This document shows positions 47,077 to 59,795 of a stretch of 64,000 nt of DNA, in pieces. The notes under the pieces are model-generated. The model was given only the letters and a program-made list of their open reading frames with translations, had not been told where the DNA came from and did not search any database. The position numbers were made by a program, and so were the translations under genes. Source of the DNA: Peltaster fructicola (lineage: Eukaryota; Ascomycota; Dothideomycetes); contig CP051141.1 in assembly GCA_001592805.2 (NCBI GenBank), positions 1,240,001 through 1,304,000 on the forward strand, given 5' to 3'. The first letter of the stretch is position 1. Every line of letters starts with the position of its first letter.

Positions 47077-47090
47077 GCTCTATCGCCAGC

Positions 47091-48551
47091 ATGCCTGTTG
47101 GTCCGCTACGATATGCTGCAAAGGTCGAGCTAGACAAAGATCCAGCTACTTTGCCATACCTCCATGTATGTCCATATTGTAGGTGTAGTCTTTGTTATTG
47201 ACCATCCTGTAGAACCGCTGGCACCCTGACAGTAAGCTCAATGCTTGTCCATGTTATTCTGGCTAACGAGGAAGTCCCGTCGTTCGAAACCATCAAGGAT
47301 GGCGAGACAGTGAAGATCGAATGCATAGACTGGACAGGCGGACAGATCAAGAACGACGACTCGGCCAACGATATACGAGATGTCGATCTCACTCGTATTC
47401 ATTACTTGACAGGACCTTTCGACATTGAAGGCGCAGAGCCAGGAGACGTTCTAGTTGTCGATATCCACGATGTCCAGCCATTGGAGAGCCAGCCATGGGG
47501 CTACACGGGTGTCTTCTCCAAGCAGAATGGAGGAGGATTTCTTGACGAGATCTATCCAGAAGCGTGAGTCCGTTCATGATCGACGAACGCAGCTAAGTAA
47601 GACAGTGCCAAAGCGATCTGGGACTTCGAAGGCATATACTGCTCCACTCGTCACATACCAGGTGTCAAGTTTGCAGTAAGTCACAGTGCAAGCTGCAGAA
47701 TCACGCTGACAGCTCTTACTGGGTCTTATCCATCCTGGTATCCTAGGCACGGCTCCATCTCACGAGGTTCTCAGCACGTGGAACACCCGGGAGGGACAAC
47801 TCATCAGCGAATGCAGCCACATGGACAAAGTTGTCGCTTTACCACCAGAGCCAAAGAACGTACACATCGGAGCACATGGCGGCTCAATCAAGGAACAAGT
47901 GGGCAAAGAAGGCGCTCGAACAGTTCCCGGACGTCCAGAACACGGAGGCAATTGTGACATCAAAAATCTCTCACGAGGCTCCAAGGTTTTCCTTCCAGTA
48001 CATGTGAAGGGCGCCAAGTTCTCTGTCGGTGACCTCCATTTCAGCCAAGGTGATGGAGAGATCTCTTTCTGCGGCGCTATCGAGATGGCTGGTGTCATCA
48101 CCATCAAGTTCTCAGTTATGAAGGGCGGCGTGGCTGAGCTTGGAATGAAGTCGCCATTGTTCATCCCAGGTCCAGTTGAACCACAGTTTGGCCCTGGTCG
48201 ACATCTCTACTTCGAGGGATTCAGCGTCGATGAGCACGGAAAGCAACACTATCTGGACGCCACTGTTGCGTATCGTCAAACATGCCTCCGAGTTATTGAG
48301 TATCTGGAACGCTACGGCTACAGTCCCTACCAGATCTATCTGCTCCTGTCTTGTGCACCGATTCAAGGACACATTGCTGGTATTGTCGACGTAGGTTGGT
48401 AGAAAGTGAACGATGCTTGTTGCTAACTTCCATATAGGTACCCAATGTTTGCACCACGATTGGCCTTCCGATGGACATTTTCGACTTTGACATCAGCCCT
48501 CATGTGAAGGCTCAGAAGAAAGACATGGGCACTTGTGCTCTGGCAAGCTAG
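47091..48551 (+). CDS. Formamidase/acetamidase family (FmdA_AmdA)
   Basis: Hydrolyses formamide to formate and ammonia; cytosolic nitrogen use. Exons are 47091-47165, 47213-47231 (19 nt), 47275-47563, 47606-47675, 47713 or 47722-48390, and 48438-48551, giving 411-414 aa. Motifs: HNRWHPDIP (built across three exons), IECIDWTGGQI, DVDLTRIHYLTGPF, EPGDVLVVDIHDVQP, GGNCDIKNLSRGSKVFLPV and DLHFSQGDGEISFCGAIEM, all typical. For intron 4 (donor GTAAGT at 47676), the nearest AG gives a 37-nt intron and inserts LLL. Ending the intron at TG (47720-47721) gives 46 nt and the exact family sequence KFAGLIHPG. A 47-codon ORF sits just upstream. Confidence 0.93.
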
Positions 48552-49042
48552 CCGGCACAGGCACTAAGTTTGTCATTCACCGGGCAAAACGATGGTCAAT
48601 CGTGGCATTCCTGATACGCGCCAGAAGTAGCGACCACCACCGCAAGGACACCATCATGAGCAGCATTTTTGAAAGGACAAGAGTCATGGCATAGTTCTTA
48701 TGGAATGCCTTGCGATGGAAGTGTTCTGTGCAATCATCATACAGCGCAAAACTCAACATACTATCAACATGGAGTAGCAATGCTGTGATCTTATCGCTAA
48801 GCTCTCATTGCATGCAGCTTGGATGCAGCTTGGACGTTTGTGCCAGCACATGTCGCTTGTCAGATATGGGTCATTGTGCTCGGAATCTCATTGCTCACAT
48901 CGATGTACGTGTATGATACATGAGCTGCATATGGAGTGCACACAACACTCTTCACTGGGTATAATAACACCACACTCCATTTGCCCATCAGCTTGCCCGC
49001 CCAAGTCTTGTCCCACACAGCCTGTCTCTTTTTCCTCTCAAA
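48552..49042. other. Convergent intergenic region, 491 bp
   Basis: 3' flanks of formamidase and the MAPEG gene. Contains GCAGCTTGGAT-type short direct repeat near 48815-48836. Nothing else recognised. Confidence 0.45.
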
Positions 49043-49579
49043 TTATAGCACTTGAGAAGCCTTGAGGATCATGCCGACAGCTGGAATCAGACTGACTTGA
49101 AAGACGATAGTACGGAGGTAGCTGCCAGAGCGCGACTTGGTGAAGAGATATAGGTAGGTGTATACCACACGCATGATCACGTAGAAGATGGTGTAGCGAT
49201 CAAGCGTCTCCTTTGGAATCCTGGCGAGGTTGCCGAAGAGCTATGAAGTGTCAATACACAGGTGTGCGCAGGTCCCAATGCAACATACCACCGCAATAGC
49301 CCACACTGGGAACCACTCGAAACCATTCTGTTGCGCAGACTGACCACGAAGAATCAGCTCTTCGAGTTCGCTGAGCTTGTTGCCCTGCGCGGCTCTGGCA
49401 TTGAGTCGCGCAACGAATGCGCGAGGGTTCTCGTTGGACCATCCTCCCTGGACCTTGTTGGCCTCGGCCTTGTAGATACTGTACCAGTGAGGCACTGCTG
49501 CGAGAAGGAGGTGAAGAGGAAGCGAAGCAATTGACAAGTTGACCTTGCCGTCGAGCAGTGCGTGGACGAATGCAGACAT
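49043..49579 (-). CDS. MAPEG-family membrane protein
   Basis: Exons 49579-49289 and 49240-49043 (48-nt intron) give 162 aa. The MAPEG family comprises trimeric four-helix membrane enzymes of glutathione and eicosanoid metabolism; fungal members are mostly of unknown substrate. Hydrophobic spans: NLSIASLPLHLLLAAVPHWY, FEWFPVWAIAVLFGNLARI, and YTIFYVIMRVVYTYLYL with the MRVVY motif typical of helix 3, then FQVSLIPAVGMIL. The conserved ENPRAFVARLNARA loop lies between helices 1 and 2. Without the splice the ORF would end inside helix 2. Confidence 0.88.
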
Positions 49580-50133
49580 CTTGTGTTGTGTAGGTCGAAG
49601 GAACTGCTTCAAAGCACAATTCTGGAGCCTAAAGCATTAAATATTCAAGCTACATCATTCGGTTATTGTATGAGCCGAAAGCATAACCAAGGCTACCAAG
49701 ATAATCAAGAATCCCAGGCAACAACTCATACCACCCGTCTTCGAGTTCTCCCGAAGGCAAGCGTGTCGACGAGTGTAGTTTCGTCCTTCTGTCTCACTTG
49801 TGTCAAAGTATGTATGGTGATGTTGCAGTACCAGTCGGAGACTAGCAGGGATAGAAGAGCGTAAGTGTTCCCTTACCGTATCAGCCATTGACGGCTTGCG
49901 TGACCATGACTATGGTTCAGTTAGCTGCTATTCACTCCTTGTCACTAGTAGTGGGTGGTCATCGTAGCAACAAGTGATGTGTGTAAACCTGCAATGATGT
50001 CGTTGGAGAGCGACCTCAGCCCCACGCTAAAGTGAGTGTCCAAATTCAAACACCGAGTATGACCGCACACAAAACATTTTGCCTGTAATCCTTCGAGCGA
50101 CATGCGACCGAACCAGCCGCATGCGCTGCGAAG
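49580..50133. promoter_or_regulatory. Divergent promoter region, 554 bp
   Basis: Between MAPEG (minus) and GCN1 (plus) starts. Nothing recognised beyond its position. Confidence 0.45.
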
Positions 50134-53100
50134 ATGACGGACACGAAATTCACGACTGACGGCCAGTCAAATGGAGTCGTTGTTGTCTCGAGACAGGAGC
50201 TTCTGTCAACGTCGACAAAGCGTAGGACGCTCGAGCTATCTCGACTGAATGATGCAGTGAGTCAAGGTAGGTGAGTTCATCCTCAAATCACTCTCGCGAC
50301 ATGAATCATGCTAATGGCGCTCAGGTATTGATTCTGCTTCCATTCTCTCTCTTCTAGAGGCCCTCTTCAGTACATATCCGCGTTTCATCGATTCTCAATC
50401 CCGCCAGGCTGTGGAGACCTGCCTGTCAACCATTGCAGCATTGGAAAATGCACATGAACAGATTGTTGCGTTTGCAAGACACATTGAGAAAGAGTCGGTC
50501 AAGACGAGCATAGCACCAGGCAATGCGTTTGTGCTTATAAGATGGAGTTCTCGCCTACTCCAGAACGCCGCGGGACGACGACCTCTCTTCGACGACTGCG
50601 GTATGCTGCTGGCAAAGGCCATGATCAACGCGTTGGACACCTTACTCGGATATCACGCGAAAGAAGGCACGACCCTGACGGCCTATCGAACGTGCTGGCG
50701 AGCGTTCAGAGCAATCTTCAAATCCTCTTTCGCGGAGGAAGCGATCAATAGCTACATCACATTATTCACAACTAAGTCGAGTACTCCGATGCCAAAGAAT
50801 GCGCTGGCTCTTGGTATGCTTGCCGGTGTTGCCAAGAGGTTGCCAACACGATCAGAGCTTATTGCAGCACGACGTAAGGACTTCGTCGACTTCTATCTTA
50901 GAGAGATCCTCGGTTCGAAAGTCGTTCTTCCAGATTATCTGGGAAACGCAATGCAAGACTTCTTCGCAGGCTTCGTCTCGCAAGACGCACTCCAGCAGGA
51001 AATCATTCCAACTATCGAGAAAGCACTTCTTCGAGCTCCGGAGGTGGTACTCAACGATCTTGTCGCCCAGATGGTTGCAGCATTACCGGCGTCCATTGAC
51101 CTTTCCGACGTCATGGCCACCAAGCTGACCAAGCCACTTATATCGAATGTCAAGTCATCTAATGCAAATGTGCGTAGCGGTGTTCTTCGTACATTCTCGA
51201 CAATCGCGAAACGCTGTCATGACGCCGATGCCATCACTAAAGTGACCGACGAGATCTTGGTACCGCTCAAGACGAACAAAGTCCCTGCTGCTGATCAAAG
51301 GGTACTCTACGCTCAATTGCTCTCTTCACTACCACCTCTTCCACCGATACGTGCTAAGATTACAGATGGCATCGCACCTGTTGCTAGCAAAGAAGCCAAC
51401 GAGAGTGCAGCAGCAGCAGAGATAGCTGCTATCGTTCACTTCAGTGGCCCAGAACTCAACTCCGGAGTCGGCCTCAGCAAGAGCGTGCTCGAAGCTTTCA
51501 GCAAGGGCATCGCAGAGAAGCGTTTACCCATCCGCAAAGTATGGATACAATCTTTCTGCGAACTAGTCTGGACACTCGCAGACGACACACTCGCAAGCGA
51601 CGGCGTTGCAAACCTCTTTGACAGCTGTCTCTCCAAATTGCTTGATGTCTTCAACGAAGTCTACACAAACCCTACACCGGCCATTCAAAACGGCCACATC
51701 GGCGCCGCATGTGCCATCACTGCACTCGTCGTGACATACAGCAGCAGGATACCAAAATTGCAAGCCTCTGCTGAGGTCAAAAAAGCTGCCATTGCAGATC
51801 GTATCCTGATCCTCGACCCAAAACCATCATTCTTGCTTAGCCCGCGCATATACACAAAGCTTGTCTCTGACGACGACGTCTCGTGGTTCATCAAGGCACT
51901 TGCCGGAACATCCACAGCTTGCAGTACCTCAGACTCGGCTACACAACTAGCATGGGCACAAGCTGTCCTCTACATTTTCTGCAGTGCAGGCATATCCTCG
52001 AAATCTCACGCATTGGTCGCAAAGACGGTCCAGGCCTTGTATCTGAAGAACCCATCAGTTATCGCCAAACTCATCGTCAATGGCATTTGGAAGTGGTGCG
52101 AGGAGATAGAGCTTGACAACAAGGAGAGTGCCGCAGTCATCAGCAAAACTGGCACTCAAGATGTTCATAAGGCTGTGAAGGCAATTTGTCCACGAGAACA
52201 AACAAGCATTGCATCTGCAGACCGTCAGCAGCAAATGGGAGATCTCGTGGTGTTATGCCAGCCATCTCTACTGCCTCGTATATCCTGGATTGACCTATGC
52301 TTGCAGATGTCAGTTGATCCAGGCAAGTTGGCCACAGAGCAACCTCAGAGCACCTTCGCTGCTGTTTTCAAAGTAACAGAGCACCCAATATGGAGGTCCT
52401 TGCCAGCCTTTCAAAAAGCTGCGTACTCAGCAGCCGCAGAACTTGCCTTTGTCGCGCCAGATGCTGTCACTTCACTCCTATTAGCTCAGATCACGCAGGA
52501 TCTCAACGCTAAGCAATTGGACGCAATCGGCCCTACAGAAGCCGCCATCTACCGTACACCGGAGGGCGTTGCATTTGTTGATGTGCTCACGAAGCAATCC
52601 GCCGTGCAGACTGTGGACAAGAACACCAAGGACTACGACACTCTGAAATGGGAGCAAGAACTACGAGCGCAGCTTGAGGCAAAGAAAGGCTCGACAAAGA
52701 AGCTCACGCCAGAAGAACAAGCCAAGGTCAAGACTCAGCTTGCGAAAGAGTCAGACATCAGGAAGACGGTGGCTTCTGTGGACAGTGCCTTGAGAAGAGG
52801 CATAGGCTTCATTCAGGCTCTGGTGCATGGACCTCCCACACAGACAGAAACATGGTTCGGACCATCCATTCAGGCATTGTTCGAGGTCATCCAGGCCGGC
52901 GCTGGACTACTCCTGGGCAACGCTGCTGCACTTGCGTATATTGCATGCTCTGACAGGATATCGGCCCGGCTTGGTGCCAATCGTCCATTCGTTGGTGTTG
53001 CGACTCTACGAGCTGCAGGTCTCACAGTTCTACCAGAGGATTTGTTGTCCGAGCCACTTGGTACTTTGGTGACCAGAGTGCTCTATCGTCTCCGGTTCCT

Positions 53101-56100
53101 CGGCGAGCAGCGGCCTTTCGACGCAGTCACCTTCAGCTACGCACTACCTCTCGTGTTTCTAGTTCTACAGCAAGGCGGCATTGGCCACCAAGAGAGTGAG
53201 GCCATCGATGAGCAGATCCTATTAGCTATCGAATTCGTCTCATTTCACACAGACACTTGCACTGACACTAGTCTACCAAGACAGCATCTTCTGGACACGC
53301 TCATCCAGGCGATGCAACAGTACCCTCAGCACTTCCGCGAAGTCAAAGACTGCTTCACAGACTTGTGCAGATGCCTGGCTCCTAGCATGAGCACGCTCGA
53401 GACGGACACTGTTGTCAGAGGCACCATCGTCGCTGACTCCTCTGTGCGCAACGCAGTTCTGCAAGCTATCAGTACAGAGCTAGACCTCAGTGATCGACCC
53501 TTCTATCAAGAGATCTGGATTGAATGCTTTGACGACAACGAAGAGCACATCGACGTTGCCAAGGAGATCTGGGACGAGAACACTTTGCATGTGGAAGCAG
53601 ATTCTACACTCGAGCTCCTACCTTATCTGGAACGCAAGGATGTCCAACTCAGACGAGCCTCTGCACGATCACTGGCCTCGGCCATTGAACAACACATGGA
53701 CGAATTTGAAGACGTTCTGCACAAACTCCAGGCAGCATACCTTGAGCGTGCGAAGCCACGAAAGCCCGAGCTTGACAGATATGGCTTGCCGAAGAAGCAG
53801 GACTTGTCTGACCCGTGGGAAGCAAGACATGGATTTGCATTAGCATTCAGGGAGCTGGCAAGGGTCTTCCCAGCCTCCCAACTAGTGCCGTTCATGAACT
53901 TCCTCATTGAGAGCGGTCCACTCAGTGACGCAAACAGCACAGTCAGAGACAGTATGGTGGAGGCAGCGTCAGCAGTGGTTACGCAACGTGGTAAGGACCA
54001 GGTTGAGGCGCTGATGAAGCTCTGCGAGACGACACTCGAAGGCTCAAGCAATTCTCAAGCACAAGATCTGGTGAATGAAGCTGTTGTCATCCTATACGGT
54101 GCTCTAGCTCAGCACTTGCCAGCCGGTGACGAGCGAGTCCCTAAGGTTGTACAAAGATTGCTCGCAACACTCAGCACACCGTCAGAATCTGTGCAATTCG
54201 CAGTGGCTAATTGTCTGCCACCCTTGGTACGAGCTTCGACTGGTCAGGCCTCACAGTATCTATCTCAAGTCGTACAAGAGACTTTGAATGCCGACAAATA
54301 TGCAGCTCGTCGTGGTGCTGCGTACGGATTGGCCGGTATCGTTAAAGGCAGGGCATTTCAATACTGCGAGAAGCACGAGTTTTGTCAACATTGAAGGGCG
54401 CCACCGAGAACAAGAAAGCGCCCAACCAACGACAAGGTGCTTATCTAGCATTCGAGCTGTTGTCCTTATTGCTGGGACAAGTCTTCGAGCCATATGTCAT
54501 CCAGATTGTCCCTCAACTGCTTACCGGCTTCGGCGACGCCAGCATTGATGTGCGTGAGGCCTGTCTCGATGCATCGAAGACCTGTTTTGCATCGTTGAGC
54601 TCCTTTGGAGTCAAGCGAGTCTTACCTACACTGCTCGAGGGACTTGAGGACCAGCAATGGCGTAGCAAGAAGGGCGCTTGCGAATCCTTAGGCGCTATGG
54701 CATATCTCGACCCACAACAACTGGCCATTAGTCTTCCAGAGATCATTCCTCCACTCACAGAAGTCCTGAATGACAGCCACAAGGAGGTCAGATCATCGGC
54801 CAATCGAAGCTTGCAACGCTTTGGCGAGGTCATCACGAACCCTGAGGTCAAGAGTCAGGTCAGCATCTTGCTCAAAGCACTCAGTGATCCGACCAAATAC
54901 ACCGACGAGGCTCTCGACGCTCTCATTAAGGTCAACTTCGTCCACTACCTCGATGCACCTTCCCTGGCACTGGTCGTGCGCATCCTGGAACGTGGTTTGG
55001 GAGACAGGTCCGCAACAAAGAGAAAGGCATCGCAAATCATCGGTAGTCTTGCTCACTTGACAGAGCGTAAAGACCTTGTGGCACATTTGCCAATTCTGGT
55101 AGCAGGTCTACGCGTTGCCATTGTCGACCCTGTGCCCACAACCAGAGCTACTGCATCGAAAGCTCTCGGATCTACAGTGGAGAAGCTTGGAGAGGATGCT
55201 TTGCCAGACCTTATTCCAAGCCTTATGCGAACTCTTCGATCTGACACTGGTGCTGGCGATCGTCTCGGATCTGCTCAAGCTCTCAGTGAAGTCCTTGCTG
55301 GTCTCGGCACTGCGCGACTTGAGGATACCTTGCCAACTATCCTACAGAATGTCGCAAGTCCAAAGGCATCTGTCAGAGAGGGCTTCATGTCGTTGTTCAT
55401 CTACCTGCCAGCATGCTTTGGTAACAGCTTCGCAAACTATCTGGCAAAGGTCATTCCACCAATCCTGGCTGGACTTGCAGATGATGTCGAAGCGATTCGC
55501 GAAACTGCTCTGCGCGCTGGTCGTCTCCTGGTAAAGAATTTTGCTACTCGAGCTATAGATTTGCTATTGCCGGAACTTGACCGTGGTCTTGGAGACGATA
55601 GTCATCGTATCCGTCTCAGCTCAGTCGAGCTTGTGGGTGATCTCCTTTTCAACCTCACAGGTATCAGTGGCAAAGCAGAACAAGAAGACTACGAAGAGAA
55701 TGCAAATGAAGCTGGACAGTCGTTGCTGGAGGTGCTAGGAGAGGAGAAGCGCAACAAAATCTTGTCCTCCCTGTACATATGCCGAAACGACACTTCTGGA
55801 CTCGTACGAACCGCAGCTATCAATGTCTGGAAGGCACTGGTATCGTCACCACGTACACTACGTGAGCTCATTCCGACTCTCACTCAGTTGCTCATTCGCC
55901 GCCTGGCCAGCAACAACATGGAGCACAAAGTCATTGCTGGCAACGCTTTGGGCGAGCTGATCAGAAAGGCAGGAGAGGGTGTTCTTGCTACTCTGCTGCC
56001 AACACTGGAAGAAGGCCTTCAGACCTCGACTGACACAGATGCTCGACAAGGTATTTGCATTGCGCTTCGTGAGCTTGTGTCGGCTGCATCACCAGAAGCA

Positions 56101-58258
56101 CTGGAAGACTACGAGCAGACGCTTATCTCGGTGGTTCGAACTGCCTTGGTCGATTCCGATGACGATGTCAGAGATGCAGCTGCTGAAGCATTCGACGCCT
56201 TGCAGAAGATCTTCGGCAAGCGCGCTGTCGACCAAGTACTGCCACACCTACTCAACCTGCTTCGCTCTGAAGACGAAGCGCAGAATGCTCTGTCTGCTCT
56301 CCTGACACTTCTCACAGAGACCACAAGGTCAAACATCATCCTGCCGAATCTGCTACCTACACTTCTCAAATCACCTATCTCGTCCTTCAATGCCAAGGCG
56401 TTAGCGTCCCTGGCTGAAGTTGCGGGATCAGCCATGACCAGAAGACTGCAGAATGTGCTCAACTCACTCATGGACAACATCATTCGTTGCAAGGATGAAT
56501 CGTTGCGTGCTGACCTCGATGCTTCATTCGACGCAGTCATCTTGTCTGTGGACGAATTCGACGGTCTCAACACCATGATGAGTATCATGCTTGGTCTTGT
56601 GAAGAACGATGACCACCATAAGAGAGCTTCCGCAAGCATGCATTTGGCCAAATTCTTCCAAGTGACGGAACTCGACTTCTCACGATACTATCCAGACCTC
56701 ATTCGAACGCTACTTCTCTCGTTTGGTGACGGCGATATTGAGGCGGTGAAGGCAGCATGGACAGCTTTGTCTGCACTCACGCAAAGATTACGCAAGGAAG
56801 AGATGGAGTCCCTGGTCGTGTCTACAAGGCAGACACTGAATCAAGTTGGCATGGCTGGACACAATCTTCCAGGCTTCTCCTTGCCCAAGGGTATCAATGC
56901 GATCTTGCCAATCTTCCTGCAGGGTCTTATGAACGGCTCTGCTGAACAGCGAACACAAGCAGCACTCGCTATCTCCGACCTTGTCGACAGAACGAGCCCA
57001 GATGGCTTGAAACCGTTCGTGACACAAATCACCGGTCCACTGATTCGAGTGGTATCCGAACGATCAACCGAGCTGAAGGCAGCTATCTTATTGACTCTCA
57101 ATAACCTGCTCGACAAGATTCCGACGTTCTTGAAACCTTTCCTGCCTCAGCTACAGCGCACGTTCGTCAAGTCGCTGGCAGATCCAGCAAGCGAAGTGCT
57201 TCGTAGCAGAGCGGCGAAGGCGCTGGGGACTCTGATTACGATGACTCCTCGTATCGATCCATTGATCGCAGAACTGGTGACCGGCTCAAAGACAGCTGAA
57301 GCAGGCGTACGAAACGCTATGCTATCGGCATTGTACGAAGTCGTCAGCAAAGCCGGAGCAAACATGAATGAGGTGTCTCGAAACGCTATTATCGGCCTGA
57401 TAGACTCTGATGTGGACGCCCGAGACGACGCAGCAACTATCACGTACGCGAAGCTTCTGGGCGCATTGATCAAGGTGTTGCCGCAAGAGACTGCAACGCC
57501 TCTAATCAAGTATGTTGATCTGGACGTCTCCTGTACTCAAACTGACTTGTTACAGGACCCGAGTTGTCACAAACCATCTCACACCATCTTCCGTGCTCGC
57601 CCTTAACGCTGTGCTGCTCGACTCACCTCAAGCAGTCACTGTTGACACATTCGCAGAGATCACACCGAACATCATTGTCCAAGGCATGAGCGATCGTTTG
57701 CCTCTTGTCTCTGATAACTGCGTGCTTGCTGCAGGCAAATGGCTTCTCACACCAACCAGCGATAAAAGCCCTGCTGCAACAAAACTTCTATTCGAGGCAT
57801 TGGCTAATGCGATCGCGCCAGGCGGCTCAATAGATACTCGACGTCTCGCACTGGTTGTGATTCGCACTGTCAGCCGCGAGAACAACGACGTTGTTCGACC
57901 GCACCTCCCAGCACTCGTACCGCCGATCTTCGGAAGTGTACGCGACCCCGTGATCCCAATCAAGCTGTCAGCTGAAGGAGCATTCCTATCGATCTTTGAT
58001 GTCGTAGAAGAGGACAGCGCTGTTTTCGATGCGTACATGGCAGGTCCGGGTGGTAGCTTACCGCCAGGGCCGAAGAGGAGCATTCAAGAGTACTTCAAGC
58101 GTATTGCACTGAAGTTGAGCAACCAGGTGAAGGAGAGACGAGAGGCCGAGGGTGGCAGTGGTGGTCTTGGTCTGACCAGTGATGAGCAAGATGATGAAAG
58201 AGAAGTGTGGAGTGTCGGTCGTGTTGACCTGGGCGATGGCACATTTAGCACAGATTGA
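50134..58258 (+). CDS. GCN1: Translational activator Gcn1 (one-base frame break)
   Basis: Giant ribosome-associated HEAT-repeat protein that, with Gcn20, brings uncharged tRNA signals to the kinase Gcn2 for amino-acid control. Exons are 50134-50266, 50325-57509 and 57556-58258. It starts MTDTKFTTDGQSNGVVVV. Nearly the whole length is HEAT repeats; the eEF3-like central part includes YAARRGAAYGLAGIVKG, LKGATENKKAPNQRQGAYL and FEPYVIQIVPQLL. The C-terminal RWD-binding region follows (SIKLSAEGAF-type repeats) and it ends DLGDGTFSTD. The exons total 8021 nt, one short of a multiple of three. At 54351-54353 a GGG run breaks the frame inside the conserved VKGR(G)ISILRE-VLSTLKG segment, near residue 1387. 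With a fourth G the protein would be about 2673 aa, normal for Gcn1. Confidence 0.96.
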
Positions 58259-58344
58259 GCAGTACAACATGAGTACCGCCAGTCTGCATGCACGGAGGAG
58301 TTATAGCCTTTACAGCGTATCCAGAAATCAGGTTCGAGGAATAT

Positions 58345-59795
58345 TCATATCCACGAACTGTATGCTGAGACACCTTCTGATCTCACGCCTTCCATTTCTT
58401 CTCTCACGCCAAGCATGCTGACCTTGCCTTCGCCTGACTCGTCACCGAATTGCCATGCTGTGAAGAGTCTTTGCAGATCGCTGACGACCTGTTCTTTGTC
58501 TTCAATTAGCAGTACGATAGCATCATAGCCACCTGCGCCAGGCACTGTGCCTCCGATCACGCCATCAATTTTGCAACAAGCATCGATCAGTCGTGTCTGT
58601 GCTGGTGGTTCGATGGGCACATCACTCCCTTCGCCCATCTTTCGAATCTGTCGTCTGATCGCATCGAAGCTTGCAGTAAGTCTGGTATAGTCTGATGTCT
58701 TGGCGACCTCTCGCAGCTCTGCGGCCAGATGTAGATTGGCGCCGTCCAAGTCCTTCCAAATAGTATTTGCGGCTTCTGGCTGGCTGACACGCCACGCAAG
58801 CACCTTCTTCACCATGCCCGGCGTTTGGCTACCACAACTGACATCACACATGACCATTCTTAGGCCTTTGGGAACAACGACTTCATTCTTGAGAATCTCC
58901 GTGTCCCATCTCACGTCAGTCTCATTAACAGCTTGCACAAGTCGTGTAGCAAACGCATCTGTGCCTGGTTCTGGCAGTGAAGATAGTATCTGAGGAGAGA
59001 ACCTGCGATAGATGCACGAGCCGAAGACAGCAGATGCTACATCAAAGCCACTGCCAACTTTTCCCTGAGCTGCACAATGCGCTGCCTGTGCTAGGTTGTG
59101 TAGACGCTGTTTCGCGCCATTGCTCTTGAGGTCGAATTCTGGTAGATAGTGCTGAAGCAGGGCGGCTGTCAGTGCTGTGACCAGGGCGGCACTGGAGCCA
59201 AGCCCTGTCTTGTGGACTTTAGAGAGTGGTATCCTGAAGTTGTGGAACCTCTCGCCATTAGGCAGTTCGGCAGGTGTGGTGTAGTAATCATTGTCGGCAA
59301 GAATAATCAGTGATGCAGAACCAAAGGAGGCATTCGTGAGCTTGCTGATGTATGAAAGGACATATCGTAGCGTGGTCTCGACGAAGGGATTGCGACTTGT
59401 TGGTCGGTCTGCAGTGCTGTGAGAAGAATGGTAAGCCTGATGCTCGGACCATTCATCGATGTGGCAAAATATGCCAATACGACAGGCAAGATGTAGTCTA
59501 AACGCAAGAGAAGGTTTAGGAGAAGGAATACCACGACTCACCCTGTTGATTGTGTGATCTCGATGCCACCGTCTTCTGCAGCCTGCTGGTGGATATAGTC
59601 CCAGCTTGGCTCGTCAAATTGAGGCGATCTGACAGATATCAAAGGGCTTCCGTCCTTCACAGAGCCGCTCGTGATAACCACATGTATACGTGCACTAAGA
59701 CCGAAGACCAAGCCAGTGTAGGCTCGATCGAGGACGAGATAGCCACCAGCGACCAAGACCTTGCCAGGTGCAGACACAGCATGCGATGCTGACAT
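58345..59795 (-). CDS. ERG8: Phosphomevalonate kinase
   Basis: GHMP kinase converting mevalonate-5-phosphate to the diphosphate in ergosterol/isoprenoid synthesis. Exons 59795-59542 and 59416-58345 give 441 aa. It begins MSASHAVSAPGKVLVAGGYL (GHMP N-motif PGKVLVAGGY), has the ATP loop KTGLGSSAALVTAL, GKVGSGFDVASAVFGS, and the C-terminal TVPGAGGYDAIVLL. The intron as drawn is 125 nt. A 44-nt alternative (59498-59541) is also in frame and would add about 27 residues (RIGIFCHIDEWSEHQAY) before NPFVETTLRYV; the shorter protein fits the family better, but the shorter intron fits this locus. Convergent with GCN1, 86 bp apart. Confidence 0.94.

Noticed and set aside
54310-54360. Very short intron as an explanation of the GCN1 frame break
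   Set aside because: The only GT-AG pair nearby spans about 16 nt, too short to splice.
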